A program made the translations under genes and the position numbers. Below the pieces are notes generated by a model that saw nothing but the letters and a program-made list of their open reading frames with translations, did no database searches and had not been told where the DNA came from. DNA of 64,000 bases from Prolixibacteraceae bacterium. GTDB lineage: Bacteria > Bacteroidota > Bacteroidia > Bacteroidales > Prolixibacteraceae. The stretch lies in NCBI GenBank assembly GCA_029975525.1, contig JARKOX010000047.1, positions 1-64,000 on the forward strand. Direction: 5' to 3'. Below, piece after piece: positions 35,292-44,141 of this stretch (positions are counted from its first letter, which is position 1; each line of letters begins with the position of its first letter).

Positions 35292-36719
35292 TCAGGGAGC
35301 TGCCTGATAGGCCGGATTGGGAGAAGGCAGTTGTCCGTTGGCCTCTTTCAGTAATTGTTCCAGTTCTGCTTTCATTGCATCTCTCTTTTCAGGCATCTGG
35401 GCGGCCAGGTCATCTGTTTCGTAAGGATCGGCGGCCAGGTTAAACAGTTCCGTATAGTTTTCTTCGTAGTGCACCACAATTTTCCAGTCTCCGTTTCGGT
35501 AGGCCGATCCGGGTTTCCAGCCGCTGCCATGGTAGTGCGGAAAGTGCCAGAAAAGTTTTTCGCGATCAAGGGGTTGGTCGCGGGTAAGCAGGGGAACCAG
35601 ATTCTGCCCGTCATTAGCGGGAGCATTAATTTTTGCCAGGTTCAGGATGGTGGGAAAAAAATCCATGCTGATAACCGGTGTTCCGCTAACCGTTCCGGGA
35701 TTTTTCAGTCCGGGCCCAGCAATGATCAACGGAACCCTGATACCACCTTCGTAACACCAGCCTTTGCCAGCCCGGAGCGGATCGTTGCAGGTGGGAGCTT
35801 CGCCGCGCCGCAGGGTTGACAGCCCTCCATTGTCGCTGGTGAAAATGATCCATGTGTTTTTATCCAGTCCTTGGTTGCGAAGGGTTTCCACTATTCTGCC
35901 CACGTTTTCATCCATCGCTGCCACCATGGAGGCATAAACAGCATTATCCTGTCTGGGGTGGGTAAAACCTTCACCTTCCGGGTGGGCAGGCACATCGTAA
36001 AAACCCATTTTCTCCCGTTTCTCCCGAAAGTGTTCAAAATGTTTTTTTGCGGCCTGTAAAGGGGTATGTACGGTGTAAAAAGAGAGATAGAGCAGGAAAG
36101 GGCGGTTGCTGTTCTCCTTGATAAAGCGGATGCTTTCGTCGGTTAGCCGGTCGGTGAGGTATTCTCCTTCGGGACCGTCGGTCAGCCGGGGATTTTTATA
36201 GGGTGAATAATAACTCACCGGACTCCCTTTATGGTATCCGCCAATATTAAGGTCGAACCCCTGGTTTTCAGGAAAAAAACCGGTGTCGCCAAGGTGCCAC
36301 TTCCCGATGTAGCCGGTTCGGTAGCCTTTCTGGTGAAGCAGTTCGGCAAATGTAATTTCCGCAAGATCCAGCTCGTTGCGATCGGCAGGGCCCAGTAGCG
36401 GACGGTCCTGGGGATCATCACCCGGAATCCAGTCGGTGATGGAGACCCGGGTGGGATACTTCCCGGTAAGTAAACTTGCCCGGGTAGGACTGCATACCGG
36501 CGAAGCAGCATAAGCCTGCGTAAACCGGATGCCGCTTTCGGCCAAGCGGTCGATGTTGGGCGTTTCGTAGAAAGAGGCCGGATTGTTGCAGGCCACATCC
36601 GCCCAGCCTAAATCATCAACCAGGATAAATACAAAGTTGGGCTGCTCTTTCTGAATACCGCACCCCGCAGCCAGTAACGCAATTGTGGATAATGCCGAAT
36701 TTCTGAAAGCCGGATTCAT
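35292..36719 (-). CDS. FGly sulfatase (S1 family), lipoprotein
   Basis: A 475-residue sulfatase; lipobox LLAAGC (C20). FILVDDLGWAD (31-41) has the two metal-binding aspartates, C76-S-P-T-R80 is the formylglycine motif, and GKWHLGD about 145 and IIFTSDNGG about 295 complete the active site. Length and motifs match the arylsulfatase-A-like exo-sulfatases abundant in Bacteroidota glycan loci. It is convergent with GH29 (30-base gap) and divergent from SusC at 37417, with the LacI-type palindrome between. Substrate unknown; fucose or uronate sulfates are both consistent with the neighbours. Confidence 0.9.
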   Translation of the reverse strand: MNPAFRNSALSTIALLAAGCGIQKEQPNFVFILVDDLGWADVACNNPASFYETPNIDRLAESGIRFTQAYAASPVCSPTRASLLTGKYPTRVSITDWIPGDDPQDRPLLGPADRNELDLAEITFAELLHQKGYRTGYIGKWHLGDTGFFPENQGFDLNIGGYHKGSPVSYYSPYKNPRLTDGPEGEYLTDRLTDESIRFIKENSNRPFLLYLSFYTVHTPLQAAKKHFEHFREKREKMGFYDVPAHPEGEGFTHPRQDNAVYASMVAAMDENVGRIVETLRNQGLDKNTWIIFTSDNGGLSTLRRGEAPTCNDPLRAGKGWCYEGGIRVPLIIAGPGLKNPGTVSGTPVISMDFFPTILNLAKINAPANDGQNLVPLLTRDQPLDREKLFWHFPHYHGSGWKPGSAYRNGDWKIVVHYEENYTELFNLAADPYETDDLAAQMPEKRDAMKAELEQLLKEANGQLPSPNPAYQAAP

Positions 36720-36872
36720 ATTTGAAATTTTTATAAAAGTATGAAAAGATTGAATCCTTTTTATCCGCTCTAAATTTTGGTTTTACTTTTCTTTCCTTAT
36801 TGTTTTTCAGTTGTTTTCTAAAAAACGACCTGTTGAAAAATCCATAAGTGCTCTTTTTTCGGGCGATTATTT

Positions 36873-36888
36873 TTGCAATCGATTGCAA
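36873..36888. promoter_or_regulatory. LacI-type operator palindrome TTGCAATCGATTGCAA
   Basis: A perfect 16-bp palindrome with the central CG and TGCAA half-sites typical of LacI/GalR-family operators. Its right half contains the -33 TTG of the promoter below, so bound repressor should block transcription of the SusC operon. No LacI-family gene is in this window, so the regulator is encoded elsewhere. Confidence 0.65.
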
Positions 36889-36912
36889 CTTGTTTAATTT
36901 TTTCTACATTTG
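36883..36912 (+). promoter_or_regulatory. Bacteroidetes-type promoter for the second SusC operon
   Basis: TTG (36883-36885), a 19-base spacer and TACATTTG (36905-36912) match the phylum consensus TTG-N19-TAnnTTTG. The start point would be near 36919. The -33 element lies inside the palindrome at 36873-36888. Confidence 0.65.
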
Positions 36913-37416
36913 AACCATGAGGAATAAGTGAATTTTAAAAAAGAGGATGAAGCAAAAGGTGCTTGTGCTGATAGCTTTAAGTTAGAATTTCAGATCGCAG
37001 CCCGGGTGTTTTACATCAAATGAAGAGCGCCATTCGAAAGGGTTTCGGTGTTACGGCAGCTCCGGCTAATTGGAGTAATAAGAGTTTTATGAATAAACTA
37101 ACTCAACTGAATAAACTAAACTCTTTATGCAAATAAGAACGTGTGCAGATTCAATTTTTAAGCAGTTATTTTTCACCTATTGGGGCAATGACTGTAACCT
37201 TCTCTCAGAAAAATTTAATCCAGATTTTGTAAAAAGGAATTTGAAAGGTTTTGTCCGTGGTTGCGGACAATACGAATCCTCTCCGGGCCGAACCCAGGGG
37301 AGTACGGTGTTGCTGTTTGTTAAAGGTTTGACTGATTTGTAAGTTTTTGTAAATCAATTAATTCTGTAATATAAATTGTTATGCAAGAGAACTAAATTTT
37401 TTTTAACTGTGTGACT
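36913..37416 (+). other. Long 5' leader of the second SusC gene
   Basis: About 500 bases separate the promoter from the SusC ATG, with no supported gene. A 12-base direct repeat TGAATAAACTAA (37090-37101 and 37108-37119) lies between AGAGTTT (37081-37087) and AAACTCT (37118-37124), which could form a stem. A short frame at 37127-37342 has no recognisable features. Long leaders of SusC genes in this phylum often carry RNA-level control, so the region may be regulatory (inference). Confidence 0.45.
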
Positions 37417-40400
37417 ATGAAAAAAAACAAAATGCAAAAAGCTCCTTGCCTGAGTAAAGGCAAACCATGGTCCGGAAAAGTTATTATGCTGGCAATCCTG
37501 TTGGTATTGTCGGGAATAATACCTGCCGAAGCTGGTTTCTTTGCCGGGGCAAATTCGCAGCAAAGTGCTGCACAGCAGCAGAAAAAGGTGACCGGTAAGG
37601 TTAAGGATGAGAAAGGTGAGCCGCTTCCCGGTGTTAACATCGTGGTAAAAGGGACAACCAACGGAACAATTACCGATTTTGACGGGAATTATTCGCTCAA
37701 CGTTACGGACAATGCCGTTCTGGCGTTTACTTTCGTCGGGTTTATTACCCAGGAAGTCGCGGTGGGCAACCAGGTAACGATTAATGTTACGCTTCGCGAA
37801 GACATTAAAAGTTTTGAAGAGGTGGTGGTCGTGGGTTTTGGGACCCAAAAGAAAGTGAACATGACGGGTGCCGTTTCGGCCGTAAAAATCGACGAAAAGA
37901 TTACCAGCCGTACATTAACCAACGTTTCCTCAGGGATGCAGGGGATGGTTCCGGGCCTGGCAGTCAGCCAGAACTCGGGAATGGCCGGTAAAAACGACGT
38001 GTCGTTGATGATTCGTGGGTTGGGAACCGTAAACAATGCCAACCCGCTGATCGTGGTGGACGGGATGCCCGACGTGGATATCAACCGGTTGAACATGAAT
38101 GATATCGAAAGTATTTCGGTGCTGAAAGATGCGACTTCGTCGGCCGTTTATGGTTCGCGTGCTGCCAACGGGGTAATTCTGATCACCACCAAGTCGGGAA
38201 AAGGTCAGGACAAAACCCGGATCAATGTTTCCAGTTCCTATGCGATGGAGCATCCGACCAAGGCTTACTCTTTCATGGCCGACTACCCGCGTGCCCTGAC
38301 GCTTCATCAACGGAACTCTTTAGTGGGCACCCTGCGTTCAAACTTAAATTTCAAAGACGGAACCATCGACCAGTGGCTCGCGCTGGGGATGATCGATCCG
38401 TTGCGGTATCCCAACACGGATGTGTGGGACATCATTATGCGCAACGGCCAGGTGCAGAACCATAATGTTTCGGCTTCGGGAAGCAACGACAAATCCAACT
38501 TCTTTATCTCTGTCGGCGTGATGGACGAAAAAGGGTTGCAGATCAACAATGACTACACCCGCTACAACGCCCGCTTCAATTACGATTACAAGTTGCGGGA
38601 CAATATGAATGTGGGAGCCAAATTTGCCGGCAACTGGTCGAAATATACCTATGCCCTGGATGATGGATTTACCGACGACAACTCGTCCAACACAGCCGGA
38701 TTCGATATGCAGTACGCCATTTCGGGGATCACACCGTATGATCCGGCAACCGGTTATTTTGGCGGGGTTATGGCTTACAGCGAAGACGCGCAGGCTTACA
38801 ACCCTTATACTTTATATATTAATAACCTGAACTATCAGAACCGGCAGGAGGCCAACGTCAGCGGTTACTGGGACTGGTCGCCCATTAAAGGGTTGACTGC
38901 CCGCGTGGATTATGCGTTGAATTATTACAACCAGTTCCGTTGGTCGGCCAACATGCCCAACCGTTCGTACAACTTCCAGACCCAGAGCTTTGGTTCGAGG
39001 GTTTATGTTGGCGAAAACGCCGGAGTTGGCAACTATACCAATACCGGTTACAAAACCCAGCTGAATGGCCGTCTGGATTACAACGTGACCATTGCAACCA
39101 ATCACGAATTCAGCGCACTGTTTGTTTACAGCGAAGAATATTGGTATAACCGCTACCAGATGAGTTCGCGCAACGACCGGCTGCACCCTTCGCTGCACGA
39201 GATTGACGCCGCCCTGACCGAAATTATGGGAACCGGTGGAAACTCCAACGAAGAGGGGCTGCTTTCCTACATCGGACGATTGAACTATTCGGCTTTCAGT
39301 AAATATCTTTTCGAAGCCAACTTCCGTTACGACGGCTCGTCGAAGTTTTTGGATGGCCGGCGTTATGGGTTCTTCCCGTCAGCTTCCGTCGGATGGCGTT
39401 TTACGGAAGAGAATTTCATTAAACCGTTGACAGACGGATGGCTCACCAGCGGGAAATTCCGCTTCTCCTACGGAGGATTGGGAAATAACAGCGGGGTTGG
39501 CCGTTACGAACAGCAGGAAACACTGGAGGCCGGACACTATATGATCGGCGGCAATATTGCAAAAGGGCTGGTTTATAGCCAGATGGTTAACAAGATGCTT
39601 TCCTGGGAAAGTACCTATGTGATGAACATGGGGCTGGATCTGGGATTCCTGGATAACCGGCTGACGGCCGAACTGGATTATTACGACCGGTTAACTGTCG
39701 ATATGCTCCGGCCGTCCGATATGTCGCTTCTGCTTTCGGGAGCTTACAACGCACCGCGTCAGAATATCGGTGAGCTGCGCAACCGCGGGGTGGAAGGTAA
39801 CTTCACCTGGAGAGACAAAATCAAAGACTTCAACTATTCGGTCAACCTGAATGCTTCTTACAATACCACGGTCCTGGAAAAATGGAACGAATTTTTGGGT
39901 AAAGGCTGGGTTTTCCTGAATATGCCCTACCACTTCCTCTACACTTATGAAGACAGCGGCATTGCCCAAACCTGGCAGGATGTGTACAGCGCAACGCCGC
40001 AGGGCGCTTCGCCCGGCGATATTCTGCGCAAAGATATCAACGGCGACGGCCGGATTACCGGCGAGGACAAAAAGGCCTATCCCCGCATCCAGCGCGACCG
40101 CCCGACCACCAACTTTGCCATGAATTTTAATGCCTCCTGGAAAGGATTCGACCTGGCTGTGCTGCTGCAAGGTGCTGCCGGACGCAAAAATTACTGGATC
40201 AACATCTACAACAACGTAAACTTCGGAGCCCAGCGCTACGCCTCAACCTGGGACCACTGGAACAAACCGTGGAACTGGGAAAACCGCAACGGAGAGTGGC
40301 CCCGCCTGGGCGGAAATGCCAACCGTGAGGAGACCTCCTTCTGGCTGGACGACCTGAGCTACATCCGGCTGAAGAACATCCAGCTGGGTTACACCCTGCC

Positions 40401-40572
40401 TAAAAACTGGCTGCAGAAAGTGGGCATCGACAATGTCCGGATTTACGGAACTACCGAAAACCTGGCTACCCTGACCAAATTCCGCGGCCTCGATCCCGAA
40501 AAGATGGGGCACGCCAGTGACGCCTATCCGCTGAATAAATCGTTCTCGCTTGGTATTAACATCGGAATCTAA
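37417..40572 (+). CDS. SusC/RagA TonB-linked outer-membrane transporter without STN domain
   Basis: A 1051-residue transporter. ATG at 37417 is preferred to GTG at 37411. Signal peptide up to about residue 40, then a carboxypeptidase-regulatory-like domain (about 55-135: GKVKDEKGEPLPGVNIVVKG, DFDGNYSLNV), a plug (EEVVVVGFGTQKKVNMTGAV, GSRAANGVILITTKSG) and the barrel, ending SFSLGINIGI. There is no STN domain, so sigma/FecR signalling is not expected; the LacI-type operator upstream gives a different control logic from the SusC at 28142. It starts a + strand operon with SusD (14-base gap) and two small lipoproteins. Confidence 0.95.
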   Translation: MKKNKMQKAPCLSKGKPWSGKVIMLAILLVLSGIIPAEAGFFAGANSQQSAAQQQKKVTGKVKDEKGEPLPGVNIVVKGTTNGTITDFDGNYSLNVTDNAVLAFTFVGFITQEVAVGNQVTINVTLREDIKSFEEVVVVGFGTQKKVNMTGAVSAVKIDEKITSRTLTNVSSGMQGMVPGLAVSQNSGMAGKNDVSLMIRGLGTVNNANPLIVVDGMPDVDINRLNMNDIESISVLKDATSSAVYGSRAANGVILITTKSGKGQDKTRINVSSSYAMEHPTKAYSFMADYPRALTLHQRNSLVGTLRSNLNFKDGTIDQWLALGMIDPLRYPNTDVWDIIMRNGQVQNHNVSASGSNDKSNFFISVGVMDEKGLQINNDYTRYNARFNYDYKLRDNMNVGAKFAGNWSKYTYALDDGFTDDNSSNTAGFDMQYAISGITPYDPATGYFGGVMAYSEDAQAYNPYTLYINNLNYQNRQEANVSGYWDWSPIKGLTARVDYALNYYNQFRWSANMPNRSYNFQTQSFGSRVYVGENAGVGNYTNTGYKTQLNGRLDYNVTIATNHEFSALFVYSEEYWYNRYQMSSRNDRLHPSLHEIDAALTEIMGTGGNSNEEGLLSYIGRLNYSAFSKYLFEANFRYDGSSKFLDGRRYGFFPSASVGWRFTEENFIKPLTDGWLTSGKFRFSYGGLGNNSGVGRYEQQETLEAGHYMIGGNIAKGLVYSQMVNKMLSWESTYVMNMGLDLGFLDNRLTAELDYYDRLTVDMLRPSDMSLLLSGAYNAPRQNIGELRNRGVEGNFTWRDKIKDFNYSVNLNASYNTTVLEKWNEFLGKGWVFLNMPYHFLYTYEDSGIAQTWQDVYSATPQGASPGDILRKDINGDGRITGEDKKAYPRIQRDRPTTNFAMNFNASWKGFDLAVLLQGAAGRKNYWINIYNNVNFGAQRYASTWDHWNKPWNWENRNGEWPRLGGNANREETSFWLDDLSYIRLKNIQLGYTLPKNWLQKVGIDNVRIYGTTENLATLTKFRGLDPEKMGHASDAYPLNKSFSLGINIGI

Positions 40573-40586
40573 AAAAGAATGTTGTT

Positions 40587-42458
40587 ATGAAAAAAATGAA
40601 TTCAAAAATCATATTGATAGCTATTTGTGCTGGATTGACGCTTTTTAACGGTTCCTGTACGAAAGATTTGCTGGATCAACAATCTACCGTTGATTTGTCA
40701 ACAGATGCTTTCTGGAAAACAGAAGCAGATGCTACGATTGCCCTGATGGGAGCCTACTCTGCGGTCAGGCCGCTTTTCGACCGCGACTACTATTTTGACG
40801 GGCAGGGAGAATATGTCCGGGTGAGAAGCAATACGCTCAGCACGGTCAATGACAACCTCCAGAAAGGAGATGCCTATCGCGCAGGAAGTGGCGGATATGA
40901 CCCCACGGGCTATGGCGACGACTTCGATAAAATGTACCGCTACCTGTATGGTGGGGTAAACCGCACCAACTATGTGATTGAAAACGTGAAGAAGATGTTG
41001 CCCGCAGCCTCCGAATCGTCACGTCCGGGGCTGGAAGCCATCATTGGCGAAGCAAAGCTGTTGCGCGGGATGGTTTACTTCCGCCTGATCTCAATGTGGG
41101 GCGACGTACCCTACTTCACCAAGGTTTTTAACAGCGATACCAAACATGAAACAGAAACTATGGCCCGGACTCCAATCGCTCAGGTTAAGGATTCCATCCT
41201 GGCCGATTTCACCTACGCTTTCGAAAAACTGCCGAATAAAGGTTCAGCGGTAGGCCGCGCCGGCAAACCAGCCGCTTTGGCTTTCCGGGGTAAACTGCAA
41301 CTTTACTGGGCCTGCTGGAACAAGTTTGGATGGCCTGAACTGGATACCTTCACGCCCGATCCGGCTGCCGCAACAGCTGCTTATGCCGCCGCTGCTGCCG
41401 ATTTTAAATCGGTGATTGAAGATTACGGGCTTAAACTGTTCCGCAATGGCGAACCCGGCGAATGGGGAACCATGGGGAATGCCGAGGTCTTACCCAACTA
41501 CTACTATCTGTTCATCCCTTCCACCGGAAACCCCAATGACGATGGGGAAATGATCATGGTCTTTACGCACGGTGGTACCGGAACCGGTCAGGGTGAGGAG
41601 TTAATGCGCGATGTGGCTGGCCGTTCACACGAAGGGTCGCAGTGCTGGGTACACCCGCGTTACGAAATTGCCGATCGTTATCAATCGACCATCACCGGCG
41701 ATTTTGCAGATAAACTGATCCCGACCAACCCCTCTGTTGCCGGCGCCCGCACCAAGCTCAATTCGGCTGTAAACCCGCAGAGTTATGCCAACCGCGACTA
41801 CCGGATGAAAGCTTCCATCATGTGGGATTATGAAATGAGTGTCGGATTGACCTCGCTGAAAGTTACCGACTGGGTACCTTTTATCTACAAAACCTGGAAC
41901 GTGGAAACCAAAATCGGAGACCAAAAATACATCAGCTACAATACCGACGGATGTAACTCAGGGTATGTCTTCCGCAAATTCCTCCGCAACTATGGCGGAC
42001 AGGGACGCAGCGACGGCGATTACAACTGGCCGGTGATGCGCCTGGCCGACGTGTACCTGATGTATGCCGAAGCTACCAACGAGGTCAACGGACCACAGGC
42101 CGACGCCATTGCGCTGGTTAATAAAATCCGCCGCCGTGGTAACCTGCCTGCCCTGAATCCTGAAAAAACAGCGACCAAAGAAGCGTTCTTCGAAGCGATT
42201 GAACAGGAGCGGATCGTGGAACTGCTGGGCGAAGGACACCGCGGCTTTGATCTTCGCCGCTGGCGTGCCATCGAAAGAGTCTGGGCTCCCCCTTACGACG
42301 GGAATGGCGTGTGGAGAATCGACACCCACGGCGCCAACCAGCAGCGCTATTACCAGAATACGCAGGAGCTGACCTATCAGCGAAATTACATTTTCCGTAT
42401 TCCGCCGGCCGAACGTGAGCGCAACCCGAACCTGACCCAGAACATACCGTGGTTGTAA
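40587..42458 (+). CDS. RagB/SusD family outer-membrane lipoprotein
   Basis: A 623-residue surface glycan-binding lipoprotein, lipobox FNGSC (Cys about 24). N-terminal DLLDQQSTVDLSTDAFWKTEADA is classical for SusD. C-terminal landmarks are VMRLADVYLMYAEATNEVNG (about 485), INKIRRRG-type helix VNKIRRRGNLPAL and IEQERIVELLGEGHRGFDLRRW (about 545). It partners the SusC directly upstream and recruits polymer or oligosaccharides of the lyase cluster that follows. Confidence 0.95.
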   Translation: MKKMNSKIILIAICAGLTLFNGSCTKDLLDQQSTVDLSTDAFWKTEADATIALMGAYSAVRPLFDRDYYFDGQGEYVRVRSNTLSTVNDNLQKGDAYRAGSGGYDPTGYGDDFDKMYRYLYGGVNRTNYVIENVKKMLPAASESSRPGLEAIIGEAKLLRGMVYFRLISMWGDVPYFTKVFNSDTKHETETMARTPIAQVKDSILADFTYAFEKLPNKGSAVGRAGKPAALAFRGKLQLYWACWNKFGWPELDTFTPDPAAATAAYAAAAADFKSVIEDYGLKLFRNGEPGEWGTMGNAEVLPNYYYLFIPSTGNPNDDGEMIMVFTHGGTGTGQGEELMRDVAGRSHEGSQCWVHPRYEIADRYQSTITGDFADKLIPTNPSVAGARTKLNSAVNPQSYANRDYRMKASIMWDYEMSVGLTSLKVTDWVPFIYKTWNVETKIGDQKYISYNTDGCNSGYVFRKFLRNYGGQGRSDGDYNWPVMRLADVYLMYAEATNEVNGPQADAIALVNKIRRRGNLPALNPEKTATKEAFFEAIEQERIVELLGEGHRGFDLRRWRAIERVWAPPYDGNGVWRIDTHGANQQRYYQNTQELTYQRNYIFRIPPAERERNPNLTQNIPWL

Positions 42459-42496
42459 CCGTGGGTCAATTGTGTAAAACTTTAAAAAACAATGCA

Positions 42497-42904
42497 ATGA
42501 AAAAATATTTGATAATACCAGTTGCGATTTTATTGACAGCATGGGCCTGGGTCAGTTGCACCGATTTTCCGGTTGATGAAGACGGTTTGCTGATCACTGA
42601 CCGGGCAGAATGTTATGTGAGCAATTTCGATCTGTTGGGAACCGATTTCCAGACCGTTCGGGTCTCGGCGCCCACCATCGATACAACGGCTCAAACGATC
42701 AACATCAAGGTGTTCTATGGTACCGACCTGAAAAGTCTTTGGCCACAGTTTAGCCTGGTTACCGATGCCAAACTCGATCCGAAAATTACCGGGTTTGTGG
42801 ACTTCTCCGATTTGTCGAATCCTAAAAAATGGACCGTAATCTCGGGTAACCGGAAGGTGAAAAAGACTTATACCGTTTATGTTACCGTTCAAGAAAAACC
42901 TTAA
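42497..42904 (+). CDS. Small surface lipoprotein of the SusCD operon
   Basis: A 135-residue lipoprotein: ATG at 42497 (MKKYLIIPVAILL) is preferred to an in-frame start at 42449 that overlaps SusD. The lipobox is WVSC (Cys about 20). The mature part is one beta-sandwich-like domain (about 30-130) that ends KKTYTVYVTVQ, as in DUF5018-like and bacterial Ig-like modules found next to SusD genes. It may be a small SusE/SusF-like glycan-binding or spacer protein. I do not assign a family with certainty. Confidence 0.6.
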   Translation: MKKYLIIPVAILLTAWAWVSCTDFPVDEDGLLITDRAECYVSNFDLLGTDFQTVRVSAPTIDTTAQTINIKVFYGTDLKSLWPQFSLVTDAKLDPKITGFVDFSDLSNPKKWTVISGNRKVKKTYTVYVTVQEKP

Positions 42905-42915
42905 AATAACTGACT

Positions 42916-43902
42916 ATGCAACGAAAATATTATAGTATAACCCTTCTGCTTTTGCTGGTCGTTTTCTTCAATGGCTGTAAAGAGGAAGAATATGCACTGC
43001 CCGAGGCCAAAACCCAATTGCAGAACGAATGTATCAAACGCAGTTTAGGTCCGAACGTTGTCGGATTGGACCTTGAATTTGTGTATGCCATGGCGCTGGG
43101 CTACAACGCCGGCAAAATCACTTCAGCCCAGGTTGAAGCCTCAATTCCCGGCGCCTCCGGAACCTACCTGGAACACCGGTCGTTCTATACCAACGGCAGT
43201 GGGGTGGATGTCCCGGTTACGGTTGGAAATCCTTCGGTAACCACTGGCGCCAAAACCGAGGTCGTCTTCACCAAAGACACCTGCGCCGCTGCTCTGCGCT
43301 ATTTCTACATCATCCCGGAAGAGGCGCGGGGAAAAGAGGTGACTTTCACCTTCTCGGCCAAAGCCAGCACCGGCGAAACCGTCTCTTACAAGATGGGACC
43401 CTATCAGATTGCCAAAATGGATATGAAACTCGACCTGGTACTCAGCGACAACAACAAGATGTACCTGTCGGTTGCCGACATGGCTGTTTACAATGCCGCC
43501 GAAGCGGCTGCCAACGCCGATAAAATCGACCTCGTATACCTTTACCGGTCAATTTCGGGGATCACCTTTGCCCATGCTTTGGCTGCTCCGGCTGCCAATC
43601 CCGAATATCTGCCCGGCATCACCCTGCCGGCGGGTGCCGCCAACAATACGAAGTATCTCAAAGTTTACGGCTTGAGAGACCGTCACCTGGCCCGCCTCCA
43701 ATACGGGATTTATGTGGATGATGTGGATTTCGAAAAAATCGACTTCACCAATGCCACCAATTACGGCCTCAACATGAAAGTTGAATCAGGCGCCTGGGTA
43801 GAAACCGCCGATGGAAAATACCGGGCATACATTTTTGTCAACAAAGTTGACAATGGCAAAAAAGAGATGACCGTCAGTGTCAAACGTTACGCAATGAAGT
43901 AG
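42916..43902 (+). CDS. DUF4466 family lipoprotein
   Basis: A 328-residue lipoprotein, lipobox FNGC (Cys about 21), immediately followed by KEEEYALPEA. The sequence matches the Bacteroidota DUF4466 family as I recall it, known as beta-sandwich proteins encoded next to SusCD pairs, probably surface glycan-binding. Visible features are EFVYAMALGYNAGKI, a TKDTCAAALRYFYIIPEEA segment and the C-terminal EMTVSVKRYAMK. It is the last gene before a terminator, so SusC, SusD and two lipoproteins make one unit. Confidence 0.65.
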   Translation: MQRKYYSITLLLLLVVFFNGCKEEEYALPEAKTQLQNECIKRSLGPNVVGLDLEFVYAMALGYNAGKITSAQVEASIPGASGTYLEHRSFYTNGSGVDVPVTVGNPSVTTGAKTEVVFTKDTCAAALRYFYIIPEEARGKEVTFTFSAKASTGETVSYKMGPYQIAKMDMKLDLVLSDNNKMYLSVADMAVYNAAEAAANADKIDLVYLYRSISGITFAHALAAPAANPEYLPGITLPAGAANNTKYLKVYGLRDRHLARLQYGIYVDDVDFEKIDFTNATNYGLNMKVESGAWVETADGKYRAYIFVNKVDNGKKEMTVSVKRYAMK

Positions 43903-43914
43903 TTGCGGGATATA

Positions 43915-43960
43915 AAAAGCCATTGTGCCGGTTTGGTTTCCGGTACAATGGCTTTTATTT
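43915..43960 (+). terminator. Terminator of the second SusCD operon
   Basis: Arms AAAAGCCATTGTGCCGG (43915-43931) and CCGGTACAATGGCTTTT (43940-43956) pair with a single mismatch around an 8-base loop, followed by T-rich sequence. It separates transport from the lyase genes, which therefore need their own promoter. Confidence 0.85.
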
Positions 43961-44141
43961 TCATCTGTTTTTTCTTGTTTTTACGATAAATAATAATCTT
44001 TTTTAAGGATTCATAATGGGAGAGACTGGTTAATTGTTGCAAGGTTTCTGTAAAGAAAAAAGATAGTGCCGCTGGGCCGGATAACAGCTATTCCTTCGCA
44101 TTGGCAAGGAAAACAGCTCTTTCATATTACAACTAAACTAA

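Noticed and set aside
37127-37342. A 71-codon frame in the SusC leader
   Set aside because: No recognisable features and no conserved start context; more likely part of the untranslated leader.
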